This document shows, piece by piece, positions 24,223 to 36,500 of a stretch of DNA of 64,000 nt. Position 1 is the stretch's first letter; each line of letters starts with the position of its first letter. Below the pieces are notes generated by a model. That model worked only from the letters and a program-made list of their open reading frames with translations, was not told the DNA's origin and ran no database searches. Source of the DNA: Phanerodontia chrysosporium. Lineage: Eukaryota; Basidiomycota; Agaricomycetes; Polyporales; Phanerochaetaceae. The stretch covers positions 248,001 to 312,000 of the forward strand of contig MJGA01000025.1 in the NCBI GenBank assembly GCA_001910725.1, written 5' to 3'. The position numbers and the translations under genes are program-made.

Positions 24223-27200
24223 TCATACACAGCCATCATGAAGTAGGACGAACTGACAGAAAGCATGATAATCTACATATGAGTTTACATGGAAAGTACG
24301 GCACTTGTCTGTGACCTTGTCTGAGGTCCACTGAGGATCTTTCACTTTACCGCATTTCGGCATGAGGTGGCAATTGCGCGCTATGCGATCAACCTCAATT
24401 ATCTCACTATACGGGTGTTGCACACCGTTGCGTGTGCGCGTCGAGCGCGAAACTTGGTACATTCCTGTCACCGGGTCTGGCCTTGTGAACGGTGTGCACC
24501 ACTCGATGTACGCGAGCGGCTGCTCGACACGGACGCCGTAATCTTCGGGAAGTCGGAATATCACCCGAACATGGGCAACACGGAGGCCTGGGCACAAAAA
24601 CCATGATCAACGTCATCTTCAAACCTTACTAATGCATGAACACATACCTTGCAATGCCGTTCCGTCGGTGTAACGATTGGACTCGCCTGTTCGCACCAGC
24701 GCAAAATCGAGATGGGCTGGCTCAGCCGCCTTCCGGCCATCCGCATCAATAGGCGGGCACGCGCGTACGATGTTCTTCAACTTCTCTGGCTTGCTACTGA
24801 CTTGCGGAATGGGAGGAAGCCAGACTACAAGCTGCTTGTATAGGTCAAGAACGTCCCATTCAGCTGGTCTCACGCCTCGGGCTGCGTGCTTCTCGAGATA
24901 CGCTTCGAGCGCAGGCATAAACCAGGACGCACTGTGGTTCCGAACAATGGTGGAGATTGGGATGCAACGCAGCCATTGCGGGTGAGTTGCTGCAACCTTG
25001 TACCGCCTGTGGCTGAGAGACACGCTTACAGATGTTGACGTGCGGACCTGCGGTGATTCTGACTGCCGGGCGACGGTGCCATCCAGAGAGTTGTCGCCAT
25101 CCGACGACTTGTCCACATGTTCGCAAGCTGGTCTCGAGGTTGCTGCCACGTACTCGCCATCCCGCAGCCACTCCAGGTATAGCTCAAAGCGGTCGACAGC
25201 CTCTTGTCGAGACATCCAGACTGTCATCTGACTGACATAGTCCCGCTTGTTGGAGGCTCGGTAAGCTTCCTTCGCGTAGTCGATATGAAGGCGTTCTGAC
25301 CACTCGGTGTTGAACCCGTCTGCAGAGCCGTAGTGCAGGATAAGGTCGCAGTAATGTTCAAGGCTGTGATACTTCGGGATGTTGAAGTGCGCCGGCTGTC
25401 GAGCATTGAACCGGATAAATGCATCCTTGTGCGCATGGAACTCATCAAGGGCCTGTCGTAACGCGTTCAGGGTTGCGGTGGTATGAGCCTGAAGGGAGGC
25501 AAGGTAAATGAAATTGAGCAGGGCTCGGACAGCGTGCACCACGTCGTCGTCAGCGCCTCCTGCCATGAGAGCAAGGAAGATCTTCTCCATCTCCTTGTGC
25601 TCGTGTCCGGTCCATTGCGTAACATGTGAGATGCCGGACTTGAAGTGCCGCAGGTTGTGCAAGGTGGGGGCGTCCTTGAAACGAGCATCCATCTCAGTCT
25701 GACCGAGTATTTTAGATGACCACTTGACGAGGTGATCCTTGAAGACGCCTTTGTGAAGCTGGTGCAAGAGATCGGGGGTGAAGCAGGTGAAGATATCGGA
25801 GTGGGGGAGGTCTCGCCAGAAGGGGTCGCGAATTGCACGGAGGCCAAGCTCCTCAAAGCGTGCCTTCTGTTCGTCGGTAAGTGTTCCATTCTTGTGAGCG
25901 TCGAGCAACTCCAGGGTTTCCGCCTGATTTCGAGAAGTGCAGGGCTGGTGCGAACCACGGTCATCTGGCGCCACCGTGCAGATCGGGCAGCGATTCTCCA
26001 TGCAACCTGCAATGAGGCACTGCTCCGGATAATCGGCCACGTACGCTGCAAGAATTGGCCAAACCCGCCGCACCCATCCATCTGCGCAGGTCATCTCGAC
26101 ACCATTCATGCCGGCTCCTATGAGGCTTTCCAGCATAACTCTCATGCTGTCGTGAAAGGCTTGGTAGCGTGCGAGAGGCCGTGCTTTCTCACTGAAGCTG
26201 TCAAACTTTCCGACAGGCAGGTATCCAATAAGCACCGAGCCATGCATGGAAGGTGAGCGGCGAACTTCCTTTCGAAGATTCCCTATAGTCAAATATACAG
26301 GCCACGCCGCCTTGTCTCCCCGGAAGACTGACAGCTTTGTCTTATCAGACGAGAGAATGACGGGGGCAACTGTAGCACCGCGTGGTAGCTTTGCCTAGGG
26401 CAGACCAGATCAGTCAGGTCCATCCGGGGAAGCCGTTCCGTTGCATACCTGAGTCTCCCACCACCAGTCCGCGGTCCACATTTCATCGACGAACCGGTTT
26501 CGTCGTTCCCGGTCACACCATACTTGCTCAGGTGCGTATGCGAGATGTTGGCGGAACATAGGGTTGCTAATAATTTCCTTGATACACTCGACAGGATCAC
26601 GGAACCACACCTCAAGTGTCTCGACCATGGACTCGCCATCACTGTCCACAAGATCGCCTAGTAAGGAGATCGTCTTACACCTCCATTGCGTACCAGGAGG
26701 TGCGGGAAGCTTGTCAGCTGCTTTAAGAAGCTGATCATTGTTCTGGAACCCCAGGTTTGCCTTTCGTATCTGTAGCTCACACTGTAAGTCAGAATGGTGC
26801 GTTCTTAGCTTTGTTAATCAATGATGCTCTACTGACTTTCGGCAGCTTTAGAAACTCGTCCGCCTGTCCGTGCCCCACGTTCCGTAGCAACCACTTCGCA
26901 ACATCCCAGTTCTCTTCGCTTTGAAAGGGCCCCCACGGTGTGTCTCCCCGCTTCAACTGCTCTTTTCGTATCTCCTCGAATGCTGTACTGGCCGTCCGGA
27001 TTCCTGCACCTGCGAAAGGATGTGGTGATGCCCAATACTGCATCTCAGGCTCGAGAGGTGCGTCTGTGGTGTTTTCTGTTGGGGGAACGGCGTCCTGATC
27101 GACATCGTGTAGCGGTAGCCCACTCATATGTGCTTCAGGCTCACATGCCACAATGGCTGGTGCCAGGCTTTCCCCATCATCCGCCAGAGGGCTGAGATTA

Positions 27201-27550
27201 CGACGCCTGGAGGAAGAGAATGGTGCGTCTTCGTGGTTGGCATCCCATTTTCGTTTCAGCACTGATTGAAGGTTAGACTCATGCTGTTTCTGACAGCGGG
27301 CGGTGTTGGAGATGTGCAGTTTTACTGCATGCTCGTTTCGAAAAGGCCGAAGACAGTAAGAGCATGTAGTTCTGGCATTGCAAGGTGGTAATGAAGGCAT
27401 AGTGGTCGTCGCAGGAGAAGCCAGCGCCTCAACAGGGATTTTGCACTCGGAAGTGCCCGATTTGGGCTGAGTCACCGTCATCCCTGCTCCACACCCATCG
27501 GGAAAGACCGCAACACGTCGTAGTTTTTGTAAGTCCCTAGCTTCATGCAT
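24223..27550 (-). CDS. Plavaka-family transposase
   Basis: Four exons (27550-26837, 26781-26449, 26394-24648, 24587-24223) joined by GT-AG introns of 54-60 nt give an intact 1052-aa frame. A C2H2-like zinc finger near residues 60-90 (CSYCLRPFRNEHAVKLH) is followed by an acidic linker, then the transposase core. Plavaka-like blocks seen are WRDLPHSDIFTCFTPDLLHQ, LHKGVFKDHLVKW, FNIPKYHSLEHY and WSERLHIDYAKEAYRASN, plus a CPIC zinc-binding element. The C-terminal exon (VDYHAFCQFVLL) is also typical. Plavaka proteins are DDE-type enzymes of the CACTA group, abundant in Agaricomycetes. The gene is divergent from the DUF6532-like gene, with only 43 bp between the chosen start codons. Met24 is an alternative start. 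No disabling lesion is visible, so it may be active. Confidence 0.9.
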
Positions 27551-27593
27551 TCACATCCTATCGTCTGACTCGAGGCTCCAGGTTACAACTCCA
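27551..27593. promoter_or_regulatory. Very short bidirectional intergenic region
   Basis: 43 bp separate the predicted starts of the transposase (-) and DUF6532-like gene (+). If both starts are right, promoter elements must overlap the 5' parts of the genes or a downstream start is used. Confidence 0.4.
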
Positions 27594-30500
27594 ATGCGAG
27601 CAGAGAAGCGACGCCGGCAAGATCAAGATTTATTGAACTCAGGCATAGCTCGTGGCGATGACTTTGCGGGAGAAGCACCGCCACCACCTACGGGACGGTC
27701 TATGCGCACACCCAAGGAAACTGACCGATACAGATTATACCGTACGTATTATACCCTTTACCGTCTATAGCTTAGTGTATCAAACGCTAGCATGTAGAGG
27801 CAGAACTGAAAAGAAGCCGTGAGGCTGCAGAACGACGCAATGCAGCACGCAACACTGGAAACGTAGCTCAGCACCGCTCCAACGAACCGTCCAACACCCA
27901 GCGGCTGAGCACTGGACCCAGCGGTATGTCTTCAATCCCAGCTCATCGCTTATAGTGATGGCCTGCTAATCTCTATGACAGAGACTCCCTTGCTCTTACC
28001 TCCTACGTCCACCGCAAGTACATTCGAGACTGACTACTCCAATGAGTTCAACGGCCCACTTGACCCCGCACTCGAACCGCAACTTGATATCAATCCAATC
28101 AGCATTCCGAGCCCAGACCTATACAACCCGTACGACTTCACATTTCAGTTGCCGCCTAGTGCCGGAAGCAATCCACATGGTACGTGACATACTACGATCT
28201 ATACACCTTCACTACTGAGATCCCAGTATAGACAGCTTCCTGCGGCATACAGGAACCGACGTGCATGGCTTAACAGTGCCTCCGAGTCCGGACCTTCAAG
28301 ACGAAGAAGGTGCAAGCTTGCGTAGTATCGCAGATGATATGCGGTCAAGTGGTCTGCCTCCGTTGCCCAGAGCAAGGGTGAGTTGTATGTCTGTCTTTCG
28401 GGTCCGAGACTTAATTTTCGGATTTAGATTTCTCACGACCTGCTAAATGGCCGTGAGCAACAGACCATGACGCCCATGACGAGTCCGCAAGAATCGCGAC
28501 CCAGCCACGCCACCCAACAGCCAACCCGGCAAGTACAACAACCCATCTTCATTCGTCGAACTGCCGCGCATGTACCACAGGGATATCTACCACCTGACTC
28601 AACGGAGCACTCAGCCCGCATGACTGGCAACACTCAGCCCCTTGCAGGCGACTCCCAGATCTTGCTGGGGCCTGCAGGCGCCATGCTGCGCGGGCACGTT
28701 GAACCTCTCGCCAACAATCTCCATGCTCTAAATGGTGGCCAAATAAGTTGTTCAGCCTCACAGGTGCGCGAGGCTTGCCTACAGTTCAAAAAATATGTAC
28801 ACTTACTGCTGTTACAGGGTGAACCAGACCGTGAGCAATCTGCGGCACCTGCTCAACCGGCGGACAACGAATCTCGTTGCAGTAGCGGCGTCGGAGACGG
28901 TGGCAACCGAAGCTGTGATGAGAACAATGAAGACGCCGGATCAATGCCCACGAATAAGAAAAGACGACCGTCTCGGTCAGTCAAACAGCTCGAGAATTGC
29001 CGTCAAGAACTGATTGAGGCTGCGTGGCCTCATGTCCGTGTTCTCATCGCAGTCCAGAACGCATTTCCTAAAGGTTCCGCAAGCGATGAACTCATCCTCG
29101 ATGCGTTCGTCCAAGCCTGGAAAGAATTAGAAGCACGACACGTCGACCTCACGGGGCTCTCACAGCATCCCAGCAAGCAAGAGAGGGCTCTGGTAGGGTT
29201 CTTTTCCGTATTCAGATCAGAGCCGTGTAACTAATGCGGAGCTTGTAGATGCGCGACCGCATCACGACACATCGCGGCGAGGTCAAGGACTTCGCGCGAA
29301 CGGTCTTCGCGACCTATTACCCCAGACTCCTGACCATTCACCCAGGGGCGTGTAGGGCTTTCTCAAGGAGTGTCGTGGCGGTTTGGAGCGGCTGTTATCT
29401 CGCGAATTGATTATCGGGCTTTATCTCGTAATTACCATTTTAATTCTATATGTCAGCACGTTTTATGTCATCTTTCGAAAGCCTCACGCCCCTGGGCGAC
29501 TGGCACTTTATGTTGGCGCCCGCGGGCGCCTGCGTCGGCGGACCTCGAACAAACGTCGCCGGCGGTGGGGTTCCCTGGAAATTCCAACGCGCGGCGATTG
29601 CCGTGCTTACAGCAAGCTCCCAAATTGGATTGGCAGTCTCGACGCCGCAGCGAGATCCATTGATAACACTGCAGCAGCGCGTGCGTGTGTCTTCCGCCGC
29701 CATGGATAGTATCTTGGATGACCTTGCAAACTACCTCTATGACCGCCCCCGCCCTGTATCTCTCGCAGCTGTCCTGAAGCACGCATTGCTTCGAGATGGC
29801 GAGCAGCAATCCTTGTCAGCCGCGGCTGAACGGCTTCGCCGCGACCTGCTGGCCTCTGTGCATGTCTGGATGACCGAGCTTTGTCATCACGAGCCTGTGA
29901 CTCAATGGATTGAAGAGAGGACCTACCGAGTTTGTACAGAAGAGCTTCAAGAGCTCGTCTTGAAGGACAATGGGTGGCAGTTCTCTGCCCGCCATGCACG
30001 AGCTGATCAGATCGAGGAATTCAAACTCGAGACGATGGCAACAAGAGCGCAAGAGGTGGCGCCCAACTTATGGCGGCTGCTAACCGCATTGACGCATGCA
30101 AATCCTCGAACAGGGTACGATGGGACAGATGGCGTGGGAGGAGACCAAGACGACGACGAAGACTTGGAGGGAGATGCCGAGTTGATTGCATGGCAGGAAG
30201 AGCAGGAAGGGGAGAATCTGCTCGGGAGGGCGTCTGAGCAGGCGAAAAGCAGGCGAAAAGTATCACAAAAATGCGCTGCCCTAGCGCCTATACACCAAAC
30301 CAACCAGCAATACTCACTGGCAAAGGTTTACTTGGACTACAAGGGGTGTAGCCAAGCTTGAAGACGAGGTATAGAGACTAGAGAGGTGAGATGCGATGAG
30401 ATTGAAGCTGGGGAGGCACCCCCAGCCCTCAGGGTTTATATACATGTGTACCAGGTCCCCAGGGACCGGTGTTCAGGGTCCTAGCTATCTAATACCTACT

Positions 30501-33500
30501 ACGCTATTGGCTAGTGCCCTACAGGCATTCCTACATTCTCCTACACGTTCCTAAATGTTCCTACGATGTCCCAGAAACCTCCAGAACGTTCCAGCACTTG
30601 TCCGGACCTGTCCAGAGACCTCCAGGGCTTTCTAGTCCATTCCGGAGTGTCTCGGCGCTTCCAGACCCTTGCCTGCTTCTAGACCTTCGACCATGTGACC
30701 CTGGGATACCGCACGTGTGCGCATCATGTGACCGCCGTATCACGTGACCGGCCCCGAGCCTAGGGCTGTCACTCCAGCGCTTTTGCATGTCACAGTTCGG
30801 AGTAATCGCTTCTGTCACCTGCTGCCCCTAACCCTAAGGGTTGAGACGAAAAACTGTGACATTACCCCCAATTCTAGCTGAACCTCCTGGTGAAGCCTAA
30901 ATACCAGTGGAGCCAAAACCATTGCTGCTGCGAATGGTTGAGTCGAGGCGAGAAACCGGAGTTGGTTCGGCGCAGGAGATTCTTTCGAGCACGAGTTGAG
31001 CGACACGATCACCCTTGTGGAATGTAAAGGTGTCGGGCGAGTTGTTGATGAGTAGAATTTTGAGCTCTCCTCGATAATCTCGGTCAATAACGCCTGCTCC
31101 TATGTCGATGCCTCTGAGGCTGAGGCCACTCCGTGGTGCGACTCGAGCGTAGGTACCTGGTGGAGTACACATTCGAAGGCCCGTTGACGCTAGCTTGCGA
31201 TCATGGGGCTTGAGCGTAAGGTCTTCCGTGATGAAAAGATCCAACCCTGCGCTTTCTGGCGAGCCACGTGAGGGGAGTTTTGCGTCCTTGTTCATGAGCT
31301 CGACCTCGAACTGGTCGTCTGCTCCCCAAGATTGGAGTAGCGCGAGTTCGCGCACGAAAAACTCATCCTCCTCGTCGTGGTGGCGTTGCAGAAGGGAAAT
31401 TGCCTTCGGCGCATCTGGGTATTTCCTGTGGAATTGTTTGACCTTCGCCATAGCGTGCTTGAGATTGGGCAAGTATTCCCATGTGTCGCTATGCTCATCG
31501 TAGCCTCTCCACCGTACTCGGTACATAACACGGCCTTTAGAGTCTGGCTGTGCATCTACAATCTGCTCGACCTCGTACTCCTCGTCATCACCCACACGAA
31601 TGGGTGGTAGGGGTTTGCGCGTGCGATTGGCGACCTCATCCTCGACGTGCTTCGTGAGCTTGCTTGCGTGGAAGACCGGGTGAATCTTCACATGGACTGG
31701 TAACTTCAGCTTGAAGGTGACCGGTCCCAGCTGCTCTACGATCTCGTAAGGGCCTACTCGCTTTGGTGCCAGTTTCTTGGAGGGAACCCGAAGGTTCAGA
31801 TCCTTTGCGTCAAGCCAAACACGGTCTCCGACCTTGAACAAGGGTTCTGATTTACCCTGGTCGTAGTACCACTTCATTCGCTCTGCAGCCAGCACGAGCG
31901 CGGCTTTCGCCTGATCTTGGGCCTCCTGTCTAAGCTTCGTCCAGTCGTCCAGTTCTGACAACCTTGTAACACGGTCCTGCTCTGGGAACATGCGTGGATG
32001 ACGGCCATATTCGACGAAGAATGGCGAGTTCTTGGTGCTTTCATGCGCCTGGTTGTTGTACGCAAACTCGGCAGAGGGCAAAAGGTACGCCCAGTCGTCC
32101 TGCCTGAAGCTTGTGTAGCAGCGCAGATATTGCTCCAATGACTGATTAACTCGCTCAGTCTGACCGTCTGCCTGAGGGTGAAACGCTGTAGTCATTGCTG
32201 ACTTGATCCCCAGGAGTCTGCACCATTCCTGGAAGAGTTTCGCGGCGAACTGCGTTCCTCTATCCGAAATGATCTGTCTGGGTAGGCCGTGCAAAGGCCA
32301 AACACGCTCATAGAGCAAATTTCCCAGATCCTTGGCTGAAAACTCCTTGGTGATAGGGAGGAAATGTGCTCGCTTGGTTAAGCGGCAAACGACTACGAAG
32401 ATAGCGTTGTAACCGTCCGACTCAGGCAAGTCCGTGATCATATCGCATGAGATTATCTCCCAGGGTTCCGACGGAACCTCGTTCGGTTGTAGCAGGCCAG
32501 CAGGCTTCTGGTTGACGTTTTTATGCGACTGGCAGACTTCGCAGCCTGCGACGTACTTCTTGACGTAAACTGACATTCCTGGCCACCAGTAGTTGCGCGA
32601 CAGCAACTCCAACGTCTTCCATCGTCCAGGGTGTCCAGCCCCAGGGAAGTCGTGGTGTAACTTGAGTAGATCCGCCCTAATCTTGTCGTCCTTGGGTACA
32701 TACACCTTGCCTCGGTGCAGTAGTAGCCCGTCCTCGAGGTGCCATTCCGCTAAGTCCTTCCCGAACTCTCTTGGTCCTTTCTCGTGGTCCATAACACTTG
32801 ATGACTCTGTCATCCAACTGGGCTTGTATTGATCCTCTTGCTAGCCTCTTGCTAGTGTCCCTTATCACTGAATGGCCAGATTGCCTTGGGCTCGTATCGT
32901 GGAAGATTCTGGCTTCTCAATGTGGTTTCCACGATTATGGCAATCTACCCCCAATTCAGGATATGGCCTCCTGGACATAGGATCAGCCCCTTCTCAGGCT
33001 AGTGCGTCTAATTCCAACGTGTGTAGGCTGACTCCAAGAGTCTATGCATAGCCAATATAGGTAAAAAGCCATTTTGACCCAACTGCTGCAGTCGCTCTCA
33101 ACACCCTGAAGTATCTGGGATTATGCCCTGAATGCTAACTTCAACTAGGTGTTGCAAACATCTTCAGGCTGAGAGACACTGCCCTGTCACTTGCTCGGCA
33201 AGCAACCGAAAACTTCTGCTTCAGTACCCCGAAGCTAAGTTGTGGAGCCCTCCCCAAGGGTACCAGTACCTCGGTGCCTAGGGACCTGCACTATCTGACT
33301 AACTCGTCCAATAAATGGCACAACACTGGGCCTTCTGAGTAGTAATACTCGCCCTACTTTGGTTCTCAACAGTTGAGAGGCTCCAAAGTTCTGTCAGATA
33401 GCCGAAACTGAGGGGCACAACACTGGAATCTTTGATTCCTCCCTTCTGGCAGTTCAACTGCCGAAAACTGTGGCCAATCTGGGGTGGTGTAAGCGACAGT

Positions 33501-36500
33501 TAGAGTCTAAGCTCTGCTCTTTCCTCCTCGAAGTCCTAGTTCCTCAGTTCTTCGGGTTCTGCTTATGCTGCCCATGCTCATCCCAGTCTATTCTTTGACT
33601 AGACCTCTTTGAGCAGCTAAGGCTGAGGAAATGTCCTTTCCACCCAGATCTGTAATGAGGCATGCTTGTCTGGAGACATGGTCCCCTACGGCTATGTCGA
33701 GCCAAGCATACTCCTCAATACTGCCACACTTGTTCCTGGAGCCATCTGCGTTGTAAACGCGTATCTCCCTGGCCAGCTGGTTCGTCTTCAGCTTATGCTT
33801 CTTGACGAAGCGATGGCTAATGAACACAGCATAGGCCCCTGAATCAACCAGCGCGGTAGTCTGCACTCTGATTTCCCTACTCTGACTCAGTGTTACTGGA
33901 ATGATAAAGCTCAAATGAAGGCCTTCCTCAATTCCAAAACATGTTCAATTGAGTCAAGTGGGTGAAGGAAATCGAAAACGGACCAGAGGTCATAACCTCT
34001 ACATCAGTCCCTGCAGAAAATCCTCGTCGTCTGAGAACACCACGCGGTTAATCTTCTGCGCCTTCTCCTTCGAAGACGACTTCTTTTGCTTGGTCTTGGG
34101 GGTGTCTTCTTCTTCTGAGCTATCCGAGCTCGACTCCTCGTCAGAGGCTACCTCCTGGAATCTCTCCGAGTCGCTGGCGTACACCTCGCGCGCACTGCTT
34201 TTCGTGTGGCGAGAGCCCTTATCCTTCTCCTTTCCCTTTGAAGCCGAAGCCTTTGACGAACTGGCCACCGGTGCATTGGTGGTTTTACTCGACGACGTCG
34301 AAGAACCTGAGTTGTTCTTCTTCGATGGACACTCCTTGGCGATGTGGCCTTTGCCTCCACACTGAGCGCAGCAGCCTTTCTTCTTTGCCTCCTCGAACGA
34401 CATGGCAACCTTCTGAACTTTGGCTGTCTTGCCTTTGCCCTGGGCTGAGCCCTTCTTCAAGGCGTCGACATCCATAGCGTCAGGGTCTTTCGACGACTGA
34501 GGCTGTCCAGAGAGTACGGTGCCCGTCAAGAGACGTTGATCCTGCAGAATCTCCTGAACATCCTTCAACCAACCATCCCAGGTCGTAGCCCACTGAGCAC
34601 GACCACGGGCTGCCAGTACATCGGCGGCGGCACGAGGGGTATGGGCATAGGCTTTGACCAACAGTTCCTCGTTGGAGAAGCCAGTTTGGCGAGCCAGCGA
34701 ACGGAAGCGAGCGGCAAACTCGTTGAAAGTCTTCTCGTTCGTCCCTTTCTTGCTGACAAGCTGCTCAAACTCTGCCCTTGCCCTGTCCTTCTTGTCGGTC
34801 TGTTGGAATCCTTTCTGGAGTTCGTTCACAAAGTTGGTCCAAGTACCAAGGGGCTTTGAGTCTGCCACCTTGTCGAAGTACTCTTGCATGACCTTCTTTG
34901 CTGAACCTCGCAGGTAAGTCATCGCTGTCTCTATCTTCTTTTCGTCGTCCATTACGCCACGGTGGCGCAACCAGAGTGCCATCGACTCGAGCCAGTCATC
35001 CAGCTTGCTAGCCTTATCACCATTAAAGGTGTCAGGCTCCTTCATGGTAGGGAACAAAGACTGAGACAACCCAACGTTGCCTCCACTAGTGCCTTGCTGA
35101 ACCAACACTTTCAAGCTCTCGTTCTCCTGCTTCAGCACCTGCATAGCGTTCTGCAAAACGCGATTTTGGTTCTGAGCCTCTGCTATCTGCGCAGACAAGT
35201 GCTGTCTAGTCTGCTCAAGAGTGTCTATCTGCTCCTGAAGTGTCTTGGCCTCAGTTTTGCGTTTGCGAAGGGCTTCCTTCAAGCGAAGGACTTCTGAACC
35301 CATTTCCGACCTTACTTGAGCTATCTCAGCCTTTACCCAGTTACCCAGGCTGTCAACGAGGGCCTTGAAGTCGCCAGGAGTCAGTCCTTCCTGAGCGGCT
35401 TGTACCCATGACTGGCTGTACTCTTCGTAAGAGGTCGAAAGCGGCGCAGCGGCCAAAACTGGGGTAGGGCCTCCCTCAGCCATAGAGCCGAGTTCTAACG
35501 CTCCCCAAGGGTCCATACCACTTGAACTCGCAGCAGAACGCAAACCAAAGTCAACAGGATTTGAATTGAGCGACATCTTGATTCAAAAACGCGCAGATAC
35601 AAAAACTAATCGAGGTTCTTCTCCAAAAACAACCAATCTTCACCCAACTCCTGAATCAGCTCCCTGCAATGCTCAGCGAAGCGTGGCTTAAGCTCAGCGA
35701 AGCTATGTGCGCCTGCCTTCTTCAAATCCCTCGAAATCTTCTTCCACTCCCTCGTGGTGTACTCCTTCGTCTCGACGATGGTCTGAAGGTGTTTGCGAAT
35801 GTTGTCGAACCTCTCCTTGAACAAGCCCAAGGTGTAGAGCTCGTGTTCAGTCAACCCAACTCGAAAACGCTGCTCGTCTAGCTTCTGAAAGAACGGACCC
35901 AAGTGGTTAAGGGTGCCGTTGAACTTTCGTCCGTAGTCGCGCAGCTGATGGACCTGAGTGTTGGTGTGAAAGCGAAGGTCTTTGGGAATGGGTTTGACTT
36001 CGATAGGGGAGTAGGGGGAGGTTCAATACGTTCGATGAGGGGTAGAGGGGGAGGGGCGTTCGCGATGCGATCGAGTAGGCGGCGCTTGCGCTGTTCGTTG
36101 CGATAGTCTTCGAGCTGAAGCTGGTGCTTGAAGTCGTTCAAGTCTGCTTCACGAGCAAGCCTTTCACGACGACCAGGGACAGGGGTGTAGGGTGTAGTGC
36201 GAGGTTTGTACGCAGGGCGCGGCTTCCCAACGTCTTTGAAGCGGTGAAGGTTCGAGATCTTGATGCGCTCAAGCAAGGGTTTGCCAGAGCTCTCGTCCTT
36301 AGCAAGGACAAAACGGTTCCTAGCAGCTTTAGGCACTAGTAAACACGGGTCAGCCTGTGTACACAAGCCAGAAAACTTCTCCACACAGGCAAAGCGCAAG
36401 GCTTTCCTGCCAGCCAACCCTCAACGAAGAGAAAGGGGTATTACTGTGGGTTTCCACGCCACACAGCTAAAACTGGTTGGACAGGGTATTACACCCTTAG

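Noticed and set aside
30500..30840. Short regular repeats in the gypsy LTR resembling a CRISPR array
   Set aside because: Units (GTTCCTA, GTTCCAG) are 7-10 bp, irregular, inside an LTR of a eukaryotic retroelement.
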